Origin: Chloroflexota bacterium
Lineage (GTDB): Bacteria > Chloroflexota > Anaerolineae > Anaerolineales > Villigracilaceae
Reading direction: 5' to 3'
Assembly: GCA_023484185.1 (NCBI GenBank)
Contig: JAMDBC010000129.1
Location: 1-11,185 of the forward strand
Length of the DNA: 11,185 nucleotides
The translations under genes and the position numbers were made by a program. Shown piece after piece: positions 1 through 7,269 of this stretch. Numbering within the stretch: position 1 is the stretch's first letter; every line of letters begins with the position of its first letter. The notes under the pieces were generated by a model. It had not been told where the DNA came from, searched no databases, and saw only the letters and a program-made list of their open reading frames with translations.

Positions 1-2
1 CT

Positions 3-188
3 CAAAAATACCCGCACGGCGCCCCTGAACACGTTGAAGCGATCACCGATAGCGATACGATCATCGCCATCAACACCGATCCCGCCGCGCCGATTTTCAA
101 CATCGCCAAATACGGCGTTGAGGTGGATATGTTCGATCTGATCCCGCCACTGACAGAACAGATCAAGCAGGCAAAAAGGATGAGGTAA
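3..188 (+). CDS. etfA: Electron transfer flavoprotein alpha subunit, C-terminal end (5'-truncated by window edge)
   Basis: The frame opens at the window edge and gives 61 residues before TAA (186-188). It contains DTIIAINTDPAAPIF and then KYGVEVDMFDLIPPLTEQIK. This matches the end of the EtfA/FixB FAD domain, where the family has S-x-T-I-(V/I)-A-I-N-x-D-x-x-A-P-I-F, then a YG...D(L/M)F segment and a final helix. EtfA with EtfB forms a soluble FAD protein that collects electrons from acyl-CoA dehydrogenases and related flavoenzymes. The stop codon shares one base with the next ATG (TAATG), so the following membrane Fe-S protein is probably translationally coupled and is the likely electron acceptor. 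Only the tail is visible, so a bifurcating type cannot be told from a non-bifurcating one. Confidence 0.85.
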   Translation, partial: QKYPHGAPEHVEAITDSDTIIAINTDPAAPIFNIAKYGVEVDMFDLIPPLTEQIKQAKRMR

Positions 189-2164
189 TGTCCTACGAGA
201 TGCTCAAATCAATCCTTGTACTGATTGCCCTGTTGGTGGGCATTGGCATCTTTGGCCTGCGGGTATATAGGTTGTTGTGGAACAACCTGCAGCGCGGCCA
301 GCCCAGTGGTCCTTTCAAACAATGGGGAGAACGAATCAAAGGGCTGTTCGTATACGTGGGGACGCAATGGCGATTGTTCCGCATACTGATTCCAGGCACC
401 GCTCACTTCTTCATCTTTTGGGGATTCCTGATCCTCTCCCTGACCATTTTACAGGCAATCATTGAAGGGTTGATGAGTTTTGTCAATCCACACTTTATTC
501 TGCCATTCGTCGGAAGCTTCGGGCCATTGGCATTACTCCAGGATATGTTCGCTTTGTTCGTGACCGCCGCTGTGCTATATGATCTGTATCTGCGCCTGCT
601 GGTGAATCCCAAACGCTATAAAGGCAGTCACAAAAGTCAGGGTGTGATCGTGCTGATGTTCATCTTTACCATCATGCTTTCGCTGACTGTGATGAACGGT
701 ATCCGCATCAATCTTGGAGAAGACCCGCTTCATGTCTGGAGACCGATCTCAGCAATCGTCGGCGGGGTTTTTGCGGGACTGAACGAGCGAACACAAAATG
801 CCATCGGGGAGATCGCTTATTGGATTCATCTGGGCGTGGTGCTGGTATTTTTGAGTGAACTGCCGGAAGGCAAACATTTCCATGTAGTGACCTCGATCCC
901 TGCGATTCTTTTACGTGACCTGGAGCCGGCCGGCCGCTTACGAGCCGCGCCAGAGTTTGACGGTTCAGTCGGCGTCAGCGCAGTCGAGCAGTTCCGCTGG
1001 CGGCAGATGCTTGACTTCTTCACGTGTACCGAGTGCGGGCGCTGCCAGGATGTATGTCCCGCGTACGCCAGCGCGCAGGTTTTATCTCCCAAGTTGCTGA
1101 TGATGGGTTTGCGCGATCACTTGAAGCAGCAATCGGCTCTGCAAAAAGCATCCTCGGAAAGGATGTTAATTGGCGATGCGATCACTGAGTCAGCATTGTG
1201 GTCCTGCACAACGTGTTATGCCTGCGATCAGGAATGTCCGCTGTTTATTGAACGCATTCCTCTTATTGTAGATATGCGCCGCCATTTAGTGGCCGAGGGA
1301 CAGATAGATGCAGAATTACAAAACGCATTAGCCAACCTGGGCCGTTACGGCAATTCCTTCGGCCAGTCCGAACGAATGCGCGCCCGCTGGACTCAGCCAC
1401 TCGAGCCCAAGATCAAAGACGCGCGCCGGGAGCCGGTTGAATACCTGTGGTTTGTCGGCGACTATGCTTCCTACAGTCCCACATTAACGGATGTCACTTT
1501 CAAAACGGCGCAAGTGTTCCAGAAAGCTGGTCTTGATTTCGGCATTCTGTACGACAGCGAGCGTAACGCTGGCAATGATGTGCGCCGTGCAGGAGAAGAG
1601 GGTCTGTATGAAATGCTGGCTGAAAAGAACGCGGGCGCACTGGGCAAATGCGCTTACAAGAAGATATTAACGACCGATCCTCACTCATACAATACGCTCA
1701 AGAATGAATATTCATTCAATGGTAACGGCCATCACCCGGTATTGCACTACACCGAATTACTCGACCAATTGATCGCATCCGGTCAGCTCAAGTTGAACAA
1801 CAAGCTTGGTTACAAAGTCACCTATCACGATCCGTGCTATTTGGGCCGTTATAACGGCGTGTACGATGCGCCGCGCAGAGTCATCCAGGCGACAGGCTGT
1901 GAATTAATCGAGATGCCGCGCCATGGGGACCGGGCTTTCTGCTGCGGCGCGGGCGGCGGGCGCATCTGGATGAAAGAAGACAAAGTCCAGGAACGTCCCA
2001 GTGAATCCCGTGTGCGTGAGGCAGCGAGTCTTAACGATGTAACGACTTTGGTCACCGCCTGCCCCAAGGATGTCACGATGTTCCGCGATGCTGTGAAAAC
2101 AACCGGTGCCGAGGAACGCCTTGCAGTTAGAGATCTTATTGAATTAGTTCACGCAGCGCTGTAA
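188..2164 (+). CDS. Membrane-bound (Fe-S) oxidoreductase, EtfAB:quinone oxidoreductase (EMO)-like, HdrD/DUF224-related
   Basis: A 658-residue protein in three parts. Residues 1-240 are strongly hydrophobic, with about six membrane segments (near 9-30, 70-96, 112-138, 152-172, 185-199 and 208-224). His73, His214, His230 and His232 are candidate ligands for NarI-like cytochrome b hemes. Residues 280-290 (CTECGRCQDVC) and 340-350 (CTTCYACDQEC) are two [4Fe-4S] ferredoxin motifs. Residues 420-658 resemble the HdrB/HdrD cysteine-rich (CCG) region: HDPC at 547-550, CCGAGGG at 585-591, TACPKD at 623-628. The first CCG repeat is recognisable (FVGDYASYSP, RNAGNDVRRAGEEG) but lacks the usual cysteines. 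Family knowledge: such proteins next to etfBA pass electrons from ETF to menaquinone, and the one-base overlap with etfA supports that role here. The start follows AAGGA at 176-180. The exact quinone and the direction of flow are inference. Confidence 0.85.
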   Translation: MSYEMLKSILVLIALLVGIGIFGLRVYRLLWNNLQRGQPSGPFKQWGERIKGLFVYVGTQWRLFRILIPGTAHFFIFWGFLILSLTILQAIIEGLMSFVNPHFILPFVGSFGPLALLQDMFALFVTAAVLYDLYLRLLVNPKRYKGSHKSQGVIVLMFIFTIMLSLTVMNGIRINLGEDPLHVWRPISAIVGGVFAGLNERTQNAIGEIAYWIHLGVVLVFLSELPEGKHFHVVTSIPAILLRDLEPAGRLRAAPEFDGSVGVSAVEQFRWRQMLDFFTCTECGRCQDVCPAYASAQVLSPKLLMMGLRDHLKQQSALQKASSERMLIGDAITESALWSCTTCYACDQECPLFIERIPLIVDMRRHLVAEGQIDAELQNALANLGRYGNSFGQSERMRARWTQPLEPKIKDARREPVEYLWFVGDYASYSPTLTDVTFKTAQVFQKAGLDFGILYDSERNAGNDVRRAGEEGLYEMLAEKNAGALGKCAYKKILTTDPHSYNTLKNEYSFNGNGHHPVLHYTELLDQLIASGQLKLNNKLGYKVTYHDPCYLGRYNGVYDAPRRVIQATGCELIEMPRHGDRAFCCGAGGGRIWMKEDKVQERPSESRVREAASLNDVTTLVTACPKDVTMFRDAVKTTGAEERLAVRDLIELVHAAL

Positions 2165-2177
2165 CGAGTTGGAATTG

Positions 2178-2197
2178 GCGGAGACATAAAACTCCGC
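2178..2197 (+). other. Small hairpin between the Fe-S protein gene and the kinase gene
   Basis: GCGGAG at 2178-2183 and CTCCGC at 2192-2197 form a perfect 6-bp stem around an 8-base loop. The hairpin lies in the 42-base gap and ends just before the AGGA ribosome binding site (2198-2201) of the histidine kinase. No T-run follows, so it is a poor intrinsic terminator. It could modulate translation or RNA processing between the two genes, or be chance. Confidence 0.3.
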
Positions 2198-2206
2198 AGG
2201 AATAAG

Positions 2207-4237
2207 ATGCGAAATACATTTGGCACTTTGACGAGTTATTTCAGAGATTTCAATGCGCGGCTTTCGCGTGGCCTCGTTTCTTTTGGAAGGACAGGGCTTC
2301 GCATCCCGATTGCTACCAAACTCGTTCTTAGCTTTCTATTAATCATCGTTGTCGTCAGTGCAATCTTTACTGTTGTGGGTATCCAGTTGATTAGCAACCG
2401 CATCGTAACAGAAGCCCAGGAGATGGTGAAACTTGATCTGAACACGGCCAGGGAAATCTATAAAAGCAAATTGACTCATATTAACGATGTGGTTCGACTG
2501 ACAGCCAGCAGGTTCTTCATCACAGAGGCGTTGGCAAACGGAAACGCGATGGATATAGCCGCTGAATTGACAAGAATAAGAAAAACAGAAGGACTTGATA
2601 TATTGACCATCACCAACGCATCGGGCGATGTACTGTTGCGAACCAACAACCCGGAGATACATGGAGATAGCCAGGTTCATAATGACCTCGTCTATGCGGT
2701 TATGAGCGAAAAAGCGCCTGTCGCCGCCACAATGATTGTATTATCTGAGGACTTGAATAAGGAAGATCCCCTTCTTGCTAAACAAGCATACTTTAAATTC
2801 ATTGATACGCCGTTGGCAAGGATTAGCGGAGAAACTGAGCAAACAGCCGGCATGATACTGGCAGCGGCAGCCCCAATATTTGACCATCAAAACAGGTTAA
2901 TCGGGGTTATGTACGGCGGCGTTCTGCTAAACAGGAATTACGAAGTGGTCGACGAGGTAAAACAAACTGTCTTTCAGGGCATGAAATACGATAATAAAGA
3001 TATTGGGACCGCAACGATTTTCCAGGATGATGTAAGAATTTCGACCAACGTCCAAAATGAGGACGGCTCACGCGCTATTGGCACGCGCATTATGGAAAGC
3101 GTTTACCATCAGGTTGTTATCAAAGGAGAACCTTATGTCGGGCAGGCCTATGTAGTGAATAACTGGTACATAACCGCCTATGAACCCATCAAAGACCTGC
3201 ATAACGAAACAATAGGGATCCTGTATGTTGGCATACTCGAACAGAAATATACTGACATCAGGAGGCAGACCATTCTGGCCTTTCTGGCGATCACGTTTGT
3301 CGGTGCGCTCGGTTCGATGGCATTTGCCTACTTTATTTCGCAAAGGATTTCCGTACCACTCAAGCAGTTGGTATCAGCATCCAAGAAAATTGCGGATGGC
3401 AACCTGAACACCAGAGTTGAGATCAAGTCAGGCGATGAATTGGGTAAATTGGCTTATACATTTAATAAAATGGCTGCGGCATTAAAAGAACGGGATGAAA
3501 GGTTGAAGGAGTTTACCAGAAGAAAAATCATGGAGTCTGAAAGGCTTGCCCTGATCGGACAATTGTCAGCCAACGTGGCTCACGAATTAAACAATCCACT
3601 TCAAGGGATCGTCACCTATTCTAATTTGCTTTTGGAAACTCCACTTCCTGACGATTCGGAGCGAGTCTCTCTCGAAAAAATCGTTATCCAGGCCAACCGC
3701 TGCAGGGACATCATCCGCGGCTTGTTGGATTTTTCGCGGCAGAGAAAACCAGATAAGACGCTGTGCGATGTCAACGATGTTCTGAAAGGCTGTGTTTCCC
3801 TGCTGGAAAAACAAGCCCTCTTTCATAATATTCAAATCACATACGATCTCGAGGCGGGATTGCCAAAGGCCATCATCGATCCTTCACAGATCGAACGCGT
3901 ATTTATGAACATTATCATTAATGCCGCCGAGGCCCTGGAAGGTAATGGACGATTAACACTCACGAGCAGATTCGATCCGGTTGAACGATTCATCGAATTG
4001 GAATTTACAGATAGCGGGCCTGGGATTGCCAAAGAAAATTTGGATAAGATATTCGATCCCTTTTTTACGACCAAGGATACCGGTCATGGGGTCGGGCTGG
4101 GCTTAGCCATTAGTTATGGGATTGTCAAAGAGCACAAGGGAACTGTCTCCGTCGAGAGTGAGATTGGCAAAGGAACAACCTTTACTGTGAGATTGCCGGT
4201 GGCTGTGGAAGAAGAGAGCGCAAGCAATGGAAAATAA
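2207..4237 (+). CDS. Membrane sensor histidine kinase, Cache-HAMP-HisKA-HATPase
   Basis: A 676-residue protein with a membrane segment near 38-62, a large extracytoplasmic region (about 63-352) and a second membrane segment near 355-377. The outer region has features of a Cache_3-Cache_2 type sensor: an N-terminal long helix, DVLLRTNNPEIHGD, GVMYGGVLLNRNYEVVD, and a second lobe ending YITAYEPIKD...GILYVGI. HAMP follows at about 378-430. The HisKA H-box AHELNNP holds phospho-acceptor His459 and is of the NtrB-like type. The ATPase domain has N568/N572, DSGPGI at 602-607 and GHGVGLGLA at 626-634. All catalytic motifs look intact. The start follows AGGA with 5-6 bases spacing. The gene overlaps the next one by 11 bases, so they are co-translated. 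Its partners are presumably the next two gene products. The ligand is unknown; Cache domains usually bind small molecules such as organic acids or amino acids. Base composition is lower in GC than the flanking hdr/mvh genes. Confidence 0.92.
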   Translation: MRNTFGTLTSYFRDFNARLSRGLVSFGRTGLRIPIATKLVLSFLLIIVVVSAIFTVVGIQLISNRIVTEAQEMVKLDLNTAREIYKSKLTHINDVVRLTASRFFITEALANGNAMDIAAELTRIRKTEGLDILTITNASGDVLLRTNNPEIHGDSQVHNDLVYAVMSEKAPVAATMIVLSEDLNKEDPLLAKQAYFKFIDTPLARISGETEQTAGMILAAAAPIFDHQNRLIGVMYGGVLLNRNYEVVDEVKQTVFQGMKYDNKDIGTATIFQDDVRISTNVQNEDGSRAIGTRIMESVYHQVVIKGEPYVGQAYVVNNWYITAYEPIKDLHNETIGILYVGILEQKYTDIRRQTILAFLAITFVGALGSMAFAYFISQRISVPLKQLVSASKKIADGNLNTRVEIKSGDELGKLAYTFNKMAAALKERDERLKEFTRRKIMESERLALIGQLSANVAHELNNPLQGIVTYSNLLLETPLPDDSERVSLEKIVIQANRCRDIIRGLLDFSRQRKPDKTLCDVNDVLKGCVSLLEKQALFHNIQITYDLEAGLPKAIIDPSQIERVFMNIIINAAEALEGNGRLTLTSRFDPVERFIELEFTDSGPGIAKENLDKIFDPFFTTKDTGHGVGLGLAISYGIVKEHKGTVSVESEIGKGTTFTVRLPVAVEEESASNGK

Positions 4238-5366
4238 AGCCAGGATCCTGATTATTGACGACGAGGAGGTCGTTCTGGATTCCTGCGCCCAAATCCTAAA
4301 GGGCGGCAACTTCCAGATCGCCACTGCAATGAACGGTGATCGTGGGCTAAAACTTGTCAGAGAGTTCGAGCCGGACCTTGTTTATGTTGACCTCAAGATG
4401 CCCGGAATTTCAGGTTTTGATGTGATTGAAAGGATTCGTGAGTCCGATCCGACGATTGTGACCATCGTCATCACGGGATATGCAACGGTGAGTTCAGCTA
4501 TCGAGGCAATGAAGAACGGCGCTTACGACTACCTGCCCAAGCCGTTCACACCAGACGAATTTCGTTTGATCACACAACGAGGACTTGACAGAAGAAGGCT
4601 GGTCCTGGAAACCATTGCACTTAGAAAAGAAAAAGAAATGCTGAGAGAAAATTTTGCCGCCATTGTCTCGCACGAGCTCAAGGCTCCTCTGGGCGCGGTT
4701 CAGCAAAACCTGTTCGTGTTAGTGGATGAACTGTCTGATCAGCTCACTGAGGAACAGAAAAATCGGTTCGAGCGGATGAAGACCAATATCAATGATCTTA
4801 TCAGCCTCATTCTTACATGGTTGCGGGTGTTGTCCGTCGACATGTCGAAAATTCGAGAAAGTTTCAAACCGGTCTCTTTGGCATCAGTAATTTTGAAAGC
4901 GGTTGACAGCGTGCAGCCACATGCAATTCGTAAAGATATAGAAATCGTTTCCTCCATCAACGAATCGCTAAATTCTGTTAATGGAGATGAGGGAACTCTG
5001 GTTGAAACCATAATAAATATTCTTGGTAATGCCATTAAGTATTCGCGCTCAGCAAGCCAGATACATGTCAAAGCTGAAGAGGACGGAAACGATGTGCTGA
5101 TCTCTGTGGCCGATACCGGCCCAGGCATATCAAAAGAAGAGCTTCCCTATATTTTCAACGATTTCTATACCGGGGAGTCCGGCAAGGCAGCGGAGAGAGG
5201 CAGTGGAATTGGGCTGGCTGTCTCCCGGCGCATCGTCGAGGCCCATAACGGGTCGATTTCAGCAGAAAGCGAATTTGGTAAGGGGAGCACCTTTGTGATC
5301 CGACTGCCAGCAGTCAAACCAGAACTGCACACCGAGCTGGAACCAAATGGCCTGGCAAAATCTTAA
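4227..5366 (+). CDS. Receiver-histidine kinase hybrid (REC-HisKA-HATPase), cytoplasmic
   Basis: A 379-residue soluble protein. Residues 5-120 form a receiver with an acidic pair (D11/D12), phospho-acceptor D55 (VYVDLKMPG), T83 and K105 (YLPKPF). The surrounding wording, VITGYATVSSAIEAMKNGAYDYLPKPF, is like receivers of NtrC/AtoC-family regulators. A charged helix (about 120-142) leads to a HisKA domain with SHELKAP (His149) and an ATPase domain with N264/N268, DTGPGI at 296-301 and GSGIGLA at 325-331. Where an NtrC-type protein would carry AAA+ and HTH domains, this one carries a kinase. It therefore looks like a phosphorelay intermediate: the upstream Cache kinase may phosphorylate D55 and so tune this kinase, which could then act on the next receiver. 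No transmembrane segment and no DNA-binding domain are seen. ATG lies inside the end of the preceding gene (11-base overlap), downstream of a purine-rich stretch. Confidence 0.9.
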   Translation: MENKARILIIDDEEVVLDSCAQILKGGNFQIATAMNGDRGLKLVREFEPDLVYVDLKMPGISGFDVIERIRESDPTIVTIVITGYATVSSAIEAMKNGAYDYLPKPFTPDEFRLITQRGLDRRRLVLETIALRKEKEMLRENFAAIVSHELKAPLGAVQQNLFVLVDELSDQLTEEQKNRFERMKTNINDLISLILTWLRVLSVDMSKIRESFKPVSLASVILKAVDSVQPHAIRKDIEIVSSINESLNSVNGDEGTLVETIINILGNAIKYSRSASQIHVKAEEDGNDVLISVADTGPGISKEELPYIFNDFYTGESGKAAERGSGIGLAVSRRIVEAHNGSISAESEFGKGSTFVIRLPAVKPELHTELEPNGLAKS

Positions 5367-5381
5367 ACGAAGGAGATGTCT

Positions 5382-5804
5382 ATGAATGCGCAGATAATGA
5401 TGATTGATGACGATCCCGATTTCGTCTCAGGAATCAAATCCATCCTCGAAAAGGCTGACTACAAAGTGGATGTGGCCTATAACCCAAAGGATGGATTTCA
5501 AACCCTGCAAAGCAGGCACTATGACCTGCTTCTGCTCGACATCATGATGGGCCGCGGAGCCGAGGGCGTCGCTCTGGCGCGGAAGATCAGAAAGGATCCC
5601 AAGCTGAAAGAGATGCCAGTGTTGATCATAACTGGCATCAGGGAACAAATAGCCTTTCTCTTCCCTGGAGAAGCCGTTCACCCCCATTTCGTCGAGACAG
5701 ATGAACTGGTTGAGAAACCAGTGGAACCCAAACTTCTGCTGGACAAGGTGAGCGCTCTATTGAAGCTGGCGGAAGAGAAAAAATTGAAAGTCCAGAACCG
5801 ATAG
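5382..5804 (+). CDS. Stand-alone receiver-domain response regulator
   Basis: A 140-residue single receiver: acidic residues D9-D11, phospho-acceptor D53 (LLLLDIMMGRG), T84 (LIITG) and K112 (VEKPVEP). The loop after D53 reads MMGRGAEG rather than the common MPG(M/I)(D/S)G, and the stretch between T84 and K112 is long, with an insertion containing FLFPGEAVHPHF. There is no output domain. The start at 5382 is preferred over the in-frame ATG at 5376 because the Shine-Dalgarno AAGGAG (5370-5375) directly abuts 5376 but sits 6 bases from 5382. The stop TAG overlaps the AGGAGG of hdrC. It probably receives phosphate from one or both upstream kinases and acts by protein contact or passes the phosphate on. 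Its position next to hdrC suggests a link to the Hdr complex, but this is inference. Confidence 0.88.
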   Translation: MNAQIMMIDDDPDFVSGIKSILEKADYKVDVAYNPKDGFQTLQSRHYDLLLLDIMMGRGAEGVALARKIRKDPKLKEMPVLIITGIREQIAFLFPGEAVHPHFVETDELVEKPVEPKLLLDKVSALLKLAEEKKLKVQNR

Positions 5805-5808
5805 GAGG
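5803..5808 (+). promoter_or_regulatory. Strong Shine-Dalgarno for hdrC overlapping the upstream stop
   Basis: A full AGGAGG lies 7 bases before the hdrC ATG at 5816 and shares bases with the TAG stop (5802-5804) of the receiver gene. Ribosomes ending the receiver could reinitiate at hdrC, coupling the signalling genes to the Hdr genes. Confidence 0.6.
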
Positions 5809-5815
5809 ATGTTTC

Positions 5816-6379
5816 ATGGCAACACAATTTTCTTTCGGCGACGAAATTGCGAACCTGATGTACGCCACACATGGCAACCCAATCAGGGACTGTCTGCAAT
5901 GCGGAACTTGTTCGGGAACCTGTCCATCGGTTGAGTTCATGGATCATACGCCCCGTCAAATCATCGGCCTGATCGGCGCCGACTTCAAGGATGAAGTGCT
6001 CGCCAGCAACACCTATTGGTCCTGCGCTTCCTGCTATCACTGCACTGTACGATGTCCGGCGGGGATCGACATCGCAGATATGATGTACGCGTTGAAACGT
6101 TACTCCATGTGGAAGAGCGCATATCGGGAGGGTTTGATCGGGCCCGCATTCTCGGAGAGCTTCGTGAAAATGATCGTGGATTCAGGAAGATCATTCGAAC
6201 CTGCCCTGGCGCCTAGCTACTTGTTCAAGTATGGACCACGCGGCCTCGTTCAAGAAGCGCAGACTGCCGCTGGTTTGATGTTGAAGGGAAGACTACCTTT
6301 GCTTCCAAAGAAAATCAAAGGACTTAAAAACTTTCAGCGCATGGTGCGGAGGATCATTCCCATAGGAGAGTCATCATGA
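5816..6379 (+). CDS. hdrC: CoB-CoM heterodisulfide reductase-like subunit C (4Fe-4S ferredoxin subunit)
   Basis: A 187-residue protein with two [4Fe-4S] motifs: CLQCGTCSGTCP (C26, C29, C32, C36) and CASCYHCTVRCP (C70, C73, C76, C80), the spacing typical of HdrC. In the Hdr complex HdrC wires electrons from HdrA to the catalytic HdrB. The region after the clusters (about 85-187) is helical and basic toward the end (LLPKKIKGLKNFQRMVRRI). Length matches HdrC proteins. Its stop overlaps the hdrB start as ATGA (6376-6379), a classic coupled pair. In a bacterium the final acceptor is unlikely to be CoM-S-S-CoB and is not revealed by the sequence. Confidence 0.93.
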   Translation: MATQFSFGDEIANLMYATHGNPIRDCLQCGTCSGTCPSVEFMDHTPRQIIGLIGADFKDEVLASNTYWSCASCYHCTVRCPAGIDIADMMYALKRYSMWKSAYREGLIGPAFSESFVKMIVDSGRSFEPALAPSYLFKYGPRGLVQEAQTAAGLMLKGRLPLLPKKIKGLKNFQRMVRRIIPIGESS

Positions 6380-7251
6380 AGCAATACGCATACTATCCCG
6401 GCTGCTCTCTTGAGAGCCTGGCAACGGGCTACAACGTCTCCACGCTTGAGGTGGCGCGTGAGTTGGGGTTGGATCTTAAGGAGATCAAAGACTGGAACTG
6501 CTGTGGTTCCACCGCCTATTTCCCCGTGGATGAACTGCTGGCGTATACGCTGGTCGCGCGGAATCTGGCTCTGGCTGAAAAGGAGGGACTCAGCGATTTT
6601 GTTGCGCCATGCAGTGCGTGCTACAAGAACGCATACTTCACCAATGCCTATCTCAAAAAGGATCCCGATCTGGCCGAACACATCAACTATGCATTGGAAG
6701 CAGATAACCTGCATGTCAACGGGACGATGAGGGTGCGCCATCTCATCGAAGTGATCATCGAGGATGTCGGGCTGGAGGAGATCGGGAAAAAGATTGTTCA
6801 TCCTTTGCAAGGGCTGCGCGTCGCTCCGTATTATGGATGCCAGCTTCTGCGTCCAAGAAAAGGTCACGAGAATGTCGAGAATCCGCAATTCTTCGAGAAT
6901 CTATTGTCAGCGCTGGGAGCCGAGCCAGTGGATTATCCATCCAGGACGCGTTGCTGCGGCGGCTCGTTGATCATCACGAATCGAAAGGCTGCCCTGGACA
7001 TGGTTCATAAGCTTCTGGAAGATGCTGTGAATCATCAAGCCGGCGTGATCGCGACTACTTGCCCGATGTGCAATGTCAATCTGGAAGTGTATCAGAGCCA
7101 GGTCAATCAGGAGTTTGGAACACATTTTTCAATCCCGGTTATGTATTTCACCCAGATCATGGGTGTAGCCCTGGGGATTAAACCGGGACGTCTGGGGATT
7201 GGAAAAGAGATGATCGCTGGAGCGTCATTGCTTGCCTTTGCTGAAAGTTAG
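6376..7251 (+). CDS. hdrB: CoB-CoM heterodisulfide reductase-like subunit B (two CCG domains)
   Basis: A 291-residue protein with two complete cysteine-rich (CCG) motifs. The first is C10, C42-C43, C79 and C82 (PGCSLE, NCCGSTAY, CSACYKN). The second is C155, C193-C194, C229 and C232 (YYGCQLLRP, RCCGGS, CPMCNVN). These bind the two non-cubane [4Fe-4S] clusters that perform disulfide cleavage in methanogen HdrB, so this copy should be catalytically competent. Family length is about 290-300. The start is fixed by AGGAG at 6364-6368 and the 4-base ATGA overlap with hdrC. The true substrate in this organism is unknown: a low-molecular-weight or protein disulfide, or another acceptor, is possible. 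Confidence 0.94.
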   Translation: MKQYAYYPGCSLESLATGYNVSTLEVARELGLDLKEIKDWNCCGSTAYFPVDELLAYTLVARNLALAEKEGLSDFVAPCSACYKNAYFTNAYLKKDPDLAEHINYALEADNLHVNGTMRVRHLIEVIIEDVGLEEIGKKIVHPLQGLRVAPYYGCQLLRPRKGHENVENPQFFENLLSALGAEPVDYPSRTRCCGGSLIITNRKAALDMVHKLLEDAVNHQAGVIATTCPMCNVNLEVYQSQVNQEFGTHFSIPVMYFTQIMGVALGIKPGRLGIGKEMIAGASLLAFAES

Positions 7252-7269
7252 AAAACAGGAGAGAAACCT

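Noticed and set aside
2221..2240. TGGCAC as a sigma-54 -24 element near the NtrB-like kinase start
   Set aside because: No TTGCA/GC -12 element follows at the required spacing, and the motif lies inside the coding region.
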